A stretch of 64,000 bases of DNA. It comes from Punctularia strigosozonata HHB-11173 SS5. Its lineage: Eukaryota; Basidiomycota; Agaricomycetes; Corticiales; Punctulariaceae. Where the stretch lies: positions 4,608,438 through 4,672,437 of the forward strand of contig NW_006767433.1 of NCBI RefSeq assembly GCF_000264995.1. The letters are read 5' to 3'. Each line of letters starts with the position of its first letter. The stretch's first letter is position 1. Under the pieces are notes generated by a model. That model saw nothing but the letters and a program-made list of their open reading frames with translations. It was not told the DNA's origin and did not search any database. Made by a program: the position numbers and the translations under genes. Positions 11,286 to 20,938 of this stretch are shown here, piece by piece.

Positions 11286-11670
11286 CATGCCCGCGGTCAC
11301 CGTCTCAAACGACACGTCCGCAACACTTGATATCGCCTGGATCCGTGTTTGTCCCGTCGCATTCACCAGTTATCTTCAGCCCGGCGAGTCGTGGACAGAA
11401 GAGTGCGGCCCTGGTTGTTCACATTCGAAGACCGCCGACCGCCGCGACCTGGACTAGAGCAGCCGGTTCACGCCCGACGACTCCGCAGACACTAGACGGA
11501 CCCTGGAAGCCGTCCTTGCTACAGCAGACGCCACCTTCGGAACGCCGGAATTGCTTACGGGCGGAGTGAGGAGAGCGCCTGGTACCTTTATGAGCGCGGA
11601 AACCGTGATGCGAATTTCAGCGCGGCAAATTCCTTCGTCCGTTTCGTTGACATCAGGAAAAACCGGAATT
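11286..11670 (+). pseudogene. Decayed short fungal gene with frameshifts
   Basis: A protein-like start at 11288 reads MPAVTVSNDTSATLDIAWIR followed by LQPGESWTEECG. It resembles a short conserved mushroom protein type whose N-terminus runs 'VTVSN-T...L-IA...PGE-W'. After about 11400 the similarity moves to another frame (PWLFTFEDRR), then to others, with a late piece AWYLYERGNRDANFSAANSF and VRFVDIR in a third frame. No plausible introns restore one frame. I therefore call it a pseudogene carrying at least two frame changes. The family name is not known to me, and the comparison rests on remembered sequence style, so confidence is limited. Confidence 0.4.
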
Positions 11671-11773
11671 GATAAAAACCTCCTAAAACGTACTAAAACG
11701 TGCTCATTTAGTAGCTTTAGAGGGTTTCGGTACCCAATAAGCGACTCTTTCGATAGTCCGATTTTTCCTGATG
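11651..11773. repeat. Small fold-back (MITE-like) inverted repeat
   Basis: The ends catcaggaaaaaccgga (11651-11667) and tccgatttttcctgatg (11757-11773) are inverted copies with one mismatch. Inside, a second imperfect inverted pair (11675-11697 and 11707-11727) surrounds a 9-nt loop. The whole 123 bp could fold into one long hairpin. No clear target duplication is seen at the flanks. Confidence 0.5.
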
Positions 11774-12618
11774 GACTGAAGGTCTGATTACGCCCACCCC
11801 CGCCCGGTAGATACAAGGATACGGGAAAAGTGCATGTCCGGACTCGTGTGTCGAAATAATGGGACTGTCACCGGACTCGAACCGAAGATACTTGTGATTC
11901 GGGAGGGGGATGGCGCTTATCGTTTGGACGAAGGGAGCGGGTAAGGTCTGATGGCCTAAGCTGGCTATATCATCAGATCCGCGGTTACATTTAGCTGCCA
12001 GTCTTCCGACTTCTTCTTGGGACTTGAAGCTGCGAAAGCACAGGTGGTACCGGCGATCTCCCGATGTTGTAGTACGGTAAGGCAAGCTGTACTGTACATG
12101 ACTCAGGACTCAGTTTGTCGTACTTTCGAAGTGCGATGTGATGCAGAAACGCTGCATGCTCTCTAGTTTAAGATTCGATTGTGGACATTGCGTGGCACGA
12201 GGACAATAGCGGATGGCTCAGGTGGAACTTTCCTGGGCCCATGGCAACTCAGTAACCGCCTGGGGGCGGCTCCGCTACTTATTCAGTCGACATACAGCTT
12301 CATTTACCAGATATTCTTCAGGCAGAGTTGTATTCGCCATGTCCAGCCACCACCCCTGTTACACTGCATAGTGTACCGTACGCGAGCGCGTGCGAATGAA
12401 TCACGGTCACATGACCCGCCAGAACAAAGGGCGCGGCGACGGTCCAGTGGCTTCGTGTTGTCGGTTTGACCCACAACCACAATCGCAGCCTTCTGAAGGA
12501 GTGGCCCTTACTTGCCCCCAGCGGTGTCACCGAACACAGGGCCACCAGTTGCTCCTACTATAATAATCGCAGTGAGCATCATGTTTTTCGCCGCCAGAGT
12601 CCAGCCGCTGACTTCGCC
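11774..12618. promoter_or_regulatory. Upstream region of the FunK1 gene, partly duplicated before the truncated copy
   Basis: No gene seen. The stretch about 12325-12425 (including gtgtaccgtacgcga and cggtcacatga) reappears at about 15540-15625 in front of the second FunK1 copy, so the duplication included the promoter. Confidence 0.5.
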
Positions 12619-14926
12619 ATGTCTTCTCGCAATGTCACTCCCCCCCCGCAACCCAGAGGACCATCAAGCGCCCCCGTCATCTATAACTCAACCCCTTGCA
12701 GCGCGAGCCGCTTCACCGGCGAATACACGCACTCTTCAACTAAAGCCATCACTAAAGCCGTCACAGTTCCTGCCATCTCTCACTCTCTCAAGGGAGCCAT
12801 GCTGGACAACGTCACTGAGCTTCTAGACGTCGTTTTTCCGAACTCTGAACTTCCTGTGCGCCTTGACCACGCACTTGCTTACGTCTCCGATCCTGAGAAC
12901 GGGTCTGACTGCCTCTATCGCGAAGGCCAATGGACTGGTTTTGCATCGCTGCCGGCTCATAATCCCCAGTCGCCAGGAGAACGTGAAGAAGCCGTTTCCC
13001 AACAGTTCAACGCTATTGCGGACGCTGTATCACGGTGTAAGGCCTTCCGCCCCTCTAAAGCCACCGTTCGTGCTTGGACGGGTCACTTCGCCACCAGGCC
13101 TTTAGGCGATACCAACCAACCGACCTTGGAGGCCTGCCAGAGGCAACCAGACGGCGTGTTACTACCTCAGGTCTACCGCGATCGTCCCGGTGACGCTCTC
13201 AGACAGGATGCTGTGGCGTTTTTGGAAGTCAAATCCGGTAAGGATGGCGCCACTCCGGAGACCAGCTCCGCGGGGGAGCTGAAGGAGAACGTTCGATTAG
13301 CCTTTGGCGCTCAGTACGACAGACGCTTTATCCTCGGGATCACCCTGGTTTCAGATTCAATGCGGCTCTGGCGTTTCGACAGGGCAGGAGTTCTGCAGTC
13401 GAGAGAGTTCAATATCCACGACAGTCCTGACGACTTTCTTCGCGTGGTGTGTGGGTTTGCCTTCGCCAACCGTGACACTCTCGGCTTCGATCCTACCGTC
13501 TCCGAACCCGATCTGTCTGGAGTTCGGACGATACAAGTCAAAAACAAGCGTTACAAGATACTGGACGTGTTGCATATGTCTGGCACTCTCAGAGGTCGAG
13601 GAACGATCATCCTCCGCGTACGCTCCGGGAAAAGAGCCATGTGTATCATCAAGGATTCGTGGGTCGATGTTAGTCGGCCAGAAAAGGAGTGTGAAATTCT
13701 GGAGCGCGCGTCCAAGGAAAAGATAGAAGGAATTGTGCACATGTTGACTCACGAGCGGGTCAGTTTTCACGGCGCGGTAGACTCGACGAAGACTATTCGC
13801 GAGAAGCTGCACATGGTCGAAAACGTGGACAAAAAGAGCGGTCGCGCGCCCGAGACGCGGGAGCACTATCGCCTTGTTCTGGAAGAATCGGGACTTTCTT
13901 TGCGCCACTTCGCTACCCGTCGAGAGTTGCTCAGTGTCTTGATAGACGCCGTCGAAGGTGAGCAGCGTCTAGATCTTAGGCGTTCGTAGATATCTGATGG
14001 GATCGTCTGTAGCTCATCGTCGAATGTACGAAGATCTTGGCGTGTTGCATCGTGACATCAGCTTCCGCAACATATTGATATTGGACGCCGAAGATGACAC
14101 AGAGAAGAAACAAGAGGAAGAGCGTCCAGGTCGCCTAATTGATTTTGATTACTCCAAGACCATGAATCGACCCACCGATAACGATCCGGAGGAACACAAA
14201 AATCATCGTTCCGTGAGTTATACGTATCGTCTGTGAATCGTTTCTCTAACATCGACGTTCGCACAGGGAACGTTGCCATTCATGTCGTTTCACCTTCTTG
14301 CCAGCGAGACGCCAATCGAGCCAGAGGTGCACCATGATCTAGAATCATTTTTTTACGTCCTCATTTGGGCGTGTATCGTGCTCCAAGGACCGGGACGCTA
14401 CAGAGAACCGTTCGACGCCATGGCAACCGCGTTGCGTGGTTGGCTCTCCGGAAACAGGGAGCAGGATATCGCAGATGCGAAGTTTGCTCAAATGGTCCTT
14501 CCAAACTCTTTCGAACGGCTGCTGTCGGACTTCCACCCATACTTCAATCCCTTGAAGCCCACACTCAGGGCGCTCAGGACCGCACTCAAAGTCAACCAAT
14601 GGGAGGACCCCAATGGGGAGCGCTCGACATACGACGAATTTCTCGCTGCGCTCAGGTCTGGTCGCGATGCTTTACCTCTCGTTGATGACCCGCCACCGAT
14701 GGCCGGGCCTGTGGTTGTGGACCAGCGCCGTCCTCGGAGACAGGCAGCCGTCCGCAGTCACACAACGCTTTCCTCGATGGCTTCCTCGAGAGGTCAGAAA
14801 CGCAGTCGCCAGGAGATGGAAGACGAAGATGAAGCAACTTCAGCGCATCAGAAACCCGGTTACCGCAGCAGCAACCATAACGCGGGCTCGATTGGCACCT
14901 CCCTATCGGGAAAGAGGCGCAAGTAA
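12619..14926 (+). CDS. FunK1-type protein kinase
   Basis: Three exons (12619-13957, 14013-14212, 14267-14926) give about 730 residues; both introns (55 and 54 nt) join in phase. The N-terminal half holds a FunK1-type region with DAVAFLEVKS and RRFILGITLVSDSMRLWRFD. An ATP-lobe-like part follows (GRGTIILRVRSGKRAMCIIK, the final Lys as likely VAIK-type lysine). The catalytic loop is GVLHRDISFRNILIL, and the metal motif is LIDFDYSK, i.e. DFD in place of DFG as usual in FunK1. The C-lobe contains EVHHDLESFFYVLIWACI. The C-terminal tail is basic and acidic mixed (GQKRSRQEMEDEDEA, SGKRRK) and may be a nuclear localisation signal. FunK1 kinases are a multicellular-fungus family of unknown substrate. 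A degraded tandem copy follows. Confidence 0.9.
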
Positions 14927-15619
14927 ACCTTGAAGGGTACTTAGCTGCTTTAGAATACCTCCCTTGATATTTACGCGTAATTTAGTTGCATATCATAATA
15001 CTGTACGTTTGCTTCTTCAATTTCACAAATCAATGACACCAGGAACGCGCACGGAAGCGGTACCGCTACCAGTCTCTCGATAGCGAGTGTTTCATCGTGC
15101 AGCACGAACCCGCTCTTGAACGGGTTCTGCGGATCCTGATAACCATGGGTACGCTAGGGGCAGGACGATAACCGACGGCAGCCTGGATACAGAAACTGGG
15201 TAACTTGCAATTGCACGCACTGTGCGTGATATATAATGTTCTAGGCTGTGTTCGAATAGAACAGCGCCGCTCACCTTCGCATTCTTGAGCCGCATTCTTT
15301 ACGTTGACGTAAATATCGCATGGCATTAGCAGCTAAAATGCACTAATCTCACCCTGCCTCGCGGTGTTTACCGATTTCCGGGATGAGAGGTAATTCGGGC
15401 AAGCTCAGGCAATGCCTTCCTTGACCTCGTTGACGACGAACTCGAGAAATGCTCCGCAACACGAACTCGACATTTATTAACTTGCACATGGGAGTATTGG
15501 TATCACACAGAGAGGCGTATGCAGTTCCTCGACCGGAAGAGTTATATTCGCGATGTCCCCCTGTACGGTGTACCGTACGCGATTGCGCGTCGCGTGAGAA
15601 TGAGTCGCGGTCACATGAC
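14927..15619. other. Intergenic, with duplicated FunK1 upstream sequence at its right end
   Basis: No gene seen from 14927 to about 15450. From about 15540 the sequence matches the region before the intact FunK1 gene. Confidence 0.5.
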
Positions 15620-16617
15620 ATGTCGGAGCAAGGGGCGCGCGCCGCGCGATTCTCCCAGTGGCTTCGGCTTGCAGCTCGAATCGCTACACCGGAGAATACA
15701 CGCAGTCTTCCACTAAAGCTGGACACCGTCAAAAGCGTAGATCAAGATAGCGGTTGCGTCTCCGAGACGCGGGAGCACTATCGTCTCGCTCTGGAGGAGT
15801 CAGGTCTTCCCTTGCACCACTTTGCTACCCGTCGAGAGTTGCTCAGTGTCTTGATAGACGCCGTCGAAGGTGAACAACGTCTTTACTGCAGGCGTTCTTA
15901 GATATCTGATGGAATGTTTTGTAGCGCATCGTCGGATGTACAATCGCCTTGGCGTATTGCACCGTGACATCAGCGTCCGCAACGTAATGATATTGGACGG
16001 GGAGGACACGAAGGCTGAAAACGAGAGAGAGCGTCCAGGTCGCCTCATCGATTTTGATTACGGCAAAACTATGAGTCAATCCACCGAGAACGATCCAGGG
16101 GAACACAAAAACCATCATTCCGTGAGTTCTATGTACATTCCGTTGATTTCCTCTATAACAAGGCGCGTCCATCCAGGGAACGTTACCATTCATGTCGGTT
16201 CACCTTCTTGCGAACGAGACGACGATTGAGCATGAGGTGCACCACGACCTGGAGTCGTTCTTTTACGTTCTCATCTGGGCGTGTATCGCGTTTCAAGGAC
16301 CGGGACTCTACAGAGAGCCATTCGATGCTTTGAAGACCCCATTGAAGAAGTGGCTCGTCGGAGATGATGACCGCGATGTGGCAGAAGCGAAGATGGTCCA
16401 GATGGTGCGGTCAGTGGCTTTCGAGCGGCTACTAAAGAACTTCCATCCATACTTCGATCCCCTGAAGCCTACTATCAAGGCGCTCAGAACTGCGCTCAAA
16501 GTCCATACCTGGTTCGCTGAGAAACCGGAAAAACCCACCTACGATGAATTTCTCGAGGCTCTCAAGTCTGGCCGCGATGCTTTACCTCTCGTTGACGATC
16601 CACCGCCTGTGTCTTAG
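15620..16617 (+). pseudogene. Truncated FunK1 kinase copy lacking the N-terminal half
   Basis: Collinear with the intact gene at 12619 but missing two internal blocks. One loses the original start region (equivalent to about 12457-12693). The other removes about 1.06 kb (equivalent to about 12745-13803). A new open frame can start at 15620 (MSEQGARAARFSQW), but its first part reads the relic sequence out of the original frame. From DTVKSVDQDSG onward the kinase frame resumes. Both introns are kept (15870-15924, 16122-16176). GVLHRDISVRNVMIL and LIDFDYGK survive, as does EVHHDLESFFYVLIWACI. The ATP-binding lobe is gone, so kinase activity is unlikely. A TAG at 16615-16617 ends the frame before the tail. 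It could still be expressed as a C-lobe-only protein. Confidence 0.75.
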
Positions 16618-16839
16618 GCTCAGGTCGTAGACAATTTCCAGCCTCAAGCACCGGTGGCCGTCCGCGACTCGGCCATGGCCTCCTCGAGAGGTCAGAAGCG
16701 TAGCCGCAAGGACGTAGACGAAGATAATGACGACATACCTCAGTCAGCGTGCCATAAGTCCAGTCGCCGCGGCGGCGGTGGACAGGGGAGCTCTCACCGT
16801 ACCTCTCGTTCGATTCGGAGAGGAAAGGTGCGCGATTAG
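16618..16839 (+). pseudogene. In-frame FunK1 basic tail lying beyond a premature stop
   Basis: Directly after TAG the same frame continues open for 73 codons: AMASSRGQKRSRKDVDED and then Arg/Ser/Gly-rich sequence to a second TAG at 16837-16839. It aligns with the tail of the intact FunK1 gene (SSMASSRGQKRSRQEMEDED). Either a nonsense mutation or, less likely, programmed readthrough. Confidence 0.65.
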
Positions 16840-17956
16840 CACTTGAAGAATTAGATTACAATACACTCCGCATCGTATTTTGCATACTTGCCACGCGCCT
16901 GAGACGCCCACTGTTCATTATCGGTAATTGCTTCTACGCATACTGATATGTCAACTACAATTTCCATATAGCAATGTACATAATTCCTTGTAAAACAGAT
17001 TGCCCTCATATCAGTCAGACGAAAACAAACCATGCCAGATATTAACGCGTACGTGTGTGGCTGCATGTGTACATAACCATCAAGTGAGTTGCCAGTGCAA
17101 CAGCCAACTCCCACTTTCCGGGGAGTCGGGATCTCACCGTGGCTCACGATCATTAGCCTGCATGTCCGCCGGTGCAACTTGGTTTCTGATTCGACCTAAA
17201 TTGCAGGGGGAGGTACCTAAGTCTTCTCAACAGTCCAAGCTACTACCTTGACGCTATAATAGTATCGAGATCGTGAAAGATGTTAAGAGTACGAGTTGTG
17301 AGGTTGATATCTGCAGAACGTATACGTTGGGCTTGTATCTCAAGCTTCTGGTATCCGGCAACCCGTCTTCCGAGATCTCAAGTCCCCGAAGGAGAAGAGG
17401 GTATGTATCCGAGGCTAGCTCTGTGTCGGACATCGGCATGGGTGGTTGGTAAATGCGGTATTCGCAAGGCAGCTAGTAGAGAAGAGTACGGTGCGTGCTC
17501 TCTGGTAGGTATGCTGCTTCCTGTATCCAACTATACTAGTCTTGTGCATCCTCGTGACGGTGATGTGAAAACCGGCTACCGGGCCCCTGTAAAACGTCTT
17601 CGATATACGTTAGGGTGACTGTACAGTGTGCAACCCGCGAGCTCTCTTAGACGACAGAGTGACTTAGACGGCCGGGCGGAGACTCGGTCGTCTGTCGTCC
17701 GACCAGGAATCGGGAGATTCCTTAGTCGTTCTGAAGGGTCGTCGCAGCGGATAGCTTCCGCGGCGTCTTCGGTGCGATTCGGGAGAGTACTAGAGAGTAC
17801 CCTAAGGCCCGTACTCGTCAATCTCCGGCGACTGCTGGCGAAGATACGAGGTGGGCAACGTAGTATATTTCTGAGGTAAAAAGACAAAGTTGCGCGCCCG
17901 TCTGCCAGCTGTACGACGCTCCTTCCCACGGTCGCTCGCGCCTACTCTACTTACGC
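16840..17956. other. Intergenic, no gene seen
   Basis: Several open frames of 60-117 codons exist on both strands, but none has recognisable motifs or splice context. Confidence 0.4.
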
Positions 17957-18648
17957 AGGACCGGTGCGAATACCGCCAGAGCTCCGATCCACACAGCCAC
18001 CAAAATCCCCGAAAAACGCCCGTTTACGGGCGCGAGCTCCGATACCAAAACCCCGAAAACATGGGGGTAGAGGGCAAAATGTTACATCCTGGTCTGCTCC
18101 GAAAACAGGCGGTTAGGAGCGGGGTTCGATCCAAGATCCCTGAAATTGGAGCCCAGACGTGACAACCGCTAGGCTATGAGACACTGGCTGGGTACCCATC
18201 CAGAAAATTATTGCCTGTTTGGCATGCGCAAATTCGAGTCCCCACTGCGCTCATCTACTCACTATACTTTTAGAGCTCGCCATGTCCCGAATTGCTTCCA
18301 CCACCATTCTCTCCACCGATAGGCAGAATCAGGCAGGCTTCAAGTGCTTGGCGCACGTACAAGGATCTTGTCCGCTGCATCCAGGACGTGCTAATAAAGA
18401 ACATGGAAGAATTTCTGAGAGCTGTGAAGTCCCCGAACAGGCAAACAATGGGAGCAAGCAATGAGAATGGCGGGAACATGGACAAATCGAGCACGGAGAC
18501 GGAGACGGGGATGTGAACATAGTCGGGATCTGGATCCGATTGAGACGACAAGGAGTGCTCTGGTGCACAACTAGGTACACTGAAGTGTATTAGGCGACGG
18601 TGAGCTGTGAAGCGTCTCGGAGAGCTCCGATCCCATTTTGCCCCGAAA
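17957..18648. mobile_element. TIR element copy 1 (right end lost in assembly gap)
   Basis: Begins aggaccggtgcgaataccgc and is nearly identical, base for base, to 19303-19995 (offset 1346). I saw two substitutions and one T-run length difference. It stops at the N run, so about 134 bp including the right terminal repeat are unseen. It has recurring gagctccgat and ccccgaaa motifs near its end. No transposase frame is visible, so it is non-autonomous. Confidence 0.8.
18110..18184 (-). ncRNA. tRNA-like (Pol III-type) module in TIR element copy 1
   Basis: On the minus strand a perfect A-box-type sequence TAGCCTAGCGG (18176-18166) is followed, at tRNA-like distance, by a near B-box GGATCGAACCC (18132-18122). 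Between them, CTGGG-CTCCAAT-TTCAG (18156-18140) can form a 5-bp anticodon stem with a 7-nt loop placing CCA (Trp) as the anticodon. The flanks do not pair as an acceptor stem, so it is not a functional tRNA. It may be a tRNA-derived relic or a Pol III promoter. Confidence 0.4.
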
Positions 18649-18978
18649 NNNNNNNNNNNNNNNNNNNNNNNNNNNNNNNNNNNNNNNNNNNNNNNNNNNN
18701 NNNNNNNNNNNNNNNNNNNNNNNNNNNNNNNNNNNNNNNNNNNNNNNNNNNNNNNNNNNNNNNNNNNNNNNNNNNNNNNNNNNNNNNNNNNNNNNNNNNN
18801 NNNNNNNNNNNNNNNNNNNNNNNNNNNNNNNNNNNNNNNNNNNNNNNNNNNNNNNNNNNNNNNNNNNNNNNNNNNNNNNNNNNNNNNNNNNNNNNNNNNN
18901 NNNNNNNNNNNNNNNNNNNNNNNNNNNNNNNNNNNNNNNNNNNNNNNNNNNNNNNNNNNNNNNNNNNNNNNNNNNNNN
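18649..18978. other. Assembly gap (330 N)
   Basis: Run of undetermined bases. It sits inside the repeat, at a point where two nearly identical copies would confuse assembly. Confidence 0.99.
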
Positions 18979-19302
18979 GACAGTCTTCCTACGTGTATAT
19001 GGTCGGCTAATGAATTAGGGTGGCTTGGTCGTGTGCCCCTCTGGTCAAGTACGCAGAACAGCGCTCCGAGTCACATCCACACCTGAAACGAATTGCTGCC
19101 TCACGCAAAAGGCTGATTCAAGGCTTGGAGACCGGCACTCATACGCCGACATTGCTGCAGCCGCTGCACGCCAGTCTCTTATATGTCATCAAATCAGCAG
19201 TAAGATGTCGTTCAGTGAGAACGAGTCACAGCGGCGCTGTCGTCGGCGAACATACGGCGTGGTTCAGTCGAAGGGTCGAATAAAATGCTGGGGATAAGAA
19301 GG
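18979..19302. other. Spacer between gap and second TIR element
   Basis: About 324 bp of single-copy sequence. No gene or motif recognised. Confidence 0.5.
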
Positions 19303-20128
19303 AGGACCGGTGCGAATACCGCCAGAGCTCCGATCCACACAGCCACCAAAATCCCCGAAAAACACCCGTTTACGGGCGCGAGCTCCGATACCAAAACCCC
19401 GAAAACATGGGGGTAGAGGGCAAAATGTTACATCCTGGTCTGCTCCGAAAACAGGCGATTAGGAGCGGGGTTCGATCCAAGATCCCTGAAATTGGAGCCC
19501 AGACGTGACAACCGCTAGGCTATGAGACACTGGCTGGGTACCCATCCAGAAAATTATTGCCTGTTTGGCATGCGCAAATTCGAGTCCCCACTGCGCTCAT
19601 CTACTCACTATACTTTTAGAGCTCGCCATGTCCCGAATTGCTTCCACCACCATTCTCTCCACCGATAGGCAGAATCAGGCAGGCTTCAAGTGCTTGGCGC
19701 ACGTACAAGGATCTTGTCCGCTGCATCCAGGACGTGCTAATAAAGAACATGGAAGAATTTCTGAGAGCTGTGAAGTCCCCGAACAGGCAAACAATGGGAG
19801 CAAGCAATGAGAATGGCGGGAACATGGACAAATCGAGCACGGAGACGGAGACGGGGATGTGAACATAGTCGGGATCTGGATCCGATTGAGACGACAAGGA
19901 GTGCTCTGGTGCACAACTAGGTACACTGAAGTGTATTAGGCGACGGTGAGCTGTGAAGCGTCTCGGAGAGCTCCGATCCCATTTTTGCCCCGAAAATCGT
20001 CAATTCGGGGCCATGTCTGATGTCAAATCCCCGAAATTCGGCCTCTTGGGACCTTCACCGGAACCCCGAAAATGGCCGAAATCGCCTCTTTGAGGGATCG
20101 GAGCTCTGGTGGGGTTCGCACCGGTCCT
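19303..20128. mobile_element. TIR element copy 2, complete (826 bp, non-autonomous)
   Basis: The left end 19303-19336 and right end 20095-20128 are inverted repeats of 34 bp with three mismatches (aggaccggtgcgaa...gagctccgatcc). Subterminal gagctccgat and ccccgaaa motifs recur inside both ends, as transposase-binding sites often do. No transposase is encoded. Flanks (…aagaagg and ctctacgc…) show no clear target duplication, so the superfamily cannot be assigned. The small open frames repeated in both copies are not genes. Confidence 0.8.
19456..19530 (-). ncRNA. tRNA-like (Pol III-type) module in TIR element copy 2
   Basis: Same module as in copy 1: A-box TAGCCTAGCGG (19522-19512), CCA-anticodon-like arm (19502-19486) and near B-box GGATCGAACCC (19478-19468) on the minus strand. 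The acceptor stem does not pair. Its presence in both copies shows it is part of the element, not a chance neighbour. Confidence 0.4.
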
Positions 20129-20938
20129 CTCTACGCTGACGCCTGCTTACCAAAGTACGTCACAGCCCCTGCTGTGCAGGACATTCGTCTTGATATCTCT
20201 TCGGAACTGCCCGTCAACGGCGACCTACGACAACGCTTCGTATTTCGTATGCTTGGAGTGCCATGCGTGTTCATGCGCCCCCACAGGAATTGAACGCGTC
20301 AATTACGGACCTAGATCGGATATCACGAACGCCCGAGGACCCGCTCGACGTCTATGTATGGGAATATGCAAACGCTGTCCACCCTTCACTGCGTTATCGG
20401 CGCTCAGCGTATTGGAAGGGCTTGCCATACCAATCAATCTTCCATGACAACTGCCTCTTGTGTCGCCCGGAGCGAGAATCTTCCGTCTTACTTGCACGGA
20501 CGCTGAAACGCATTCCTGCATTTGCCCTCTGCATCAGGTTCGCTCTGGTGCCACCAGGACCGATACTCGAACCACGCTGTCCACGAAGATGTCAGAGGGT
20601 TAGTCTCCATTCCGTAGTTCCGCCATCCATCTTTTACGCACACATCCTTCCCTCTGTGCTGGTCTCACGCACAGGCCCGAGCACCGCCGACCCGTAGTTC
20701 TCCATCTTCAGATCCTTCACTATGCCCAAAATATTCGCGTGACCTGGCCAATCGATTCATGACGCATGCGTTGTGTGCGCCACTACCCATTGCAATCGCC
20801 CATCCCCGCCATTACTATAAGACTCGTAGGCGTGGATACGTCTTCAGTCTACGCGATTGAAGTCTGTAGGCTAGAAGCCATTCTAGCAAACGGACGTGCT
20901 TCGTCCTGCTCTTCCTCGTTGGAACTGTCTACGTCTCC
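20129..20938. other. Intergenic, no gene seen
   Basis: Two overlapping open frames (112 and 144 codons) on the plus strand have no motif. Likely promoter of the M20 gene at its right end. Confidence 0.4.

Noticed and set aside
11158-11569. Two overlapping plus-strand genes of 99 and 116 codons
   Set aside because: The protein-like parts move between frames, which fits one decayed gene better than two real ones.
18219-18580. Pairs of identical 74-93 codon frames in both TIR element copies
   Set aside because: They are identical only because the element is duplicated; no transposase or other motif, and frames on both strands overlap.
18600-19086. Long open frames running through the N run
   Set aside because: They are made almost entirely of undetermined bases and carry no information.
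19456-19530. A functional tRNA-Trp gene
   Set aside because: The acceptor stem and T-stem do not pair, so only a tRNA-like relic is supported.
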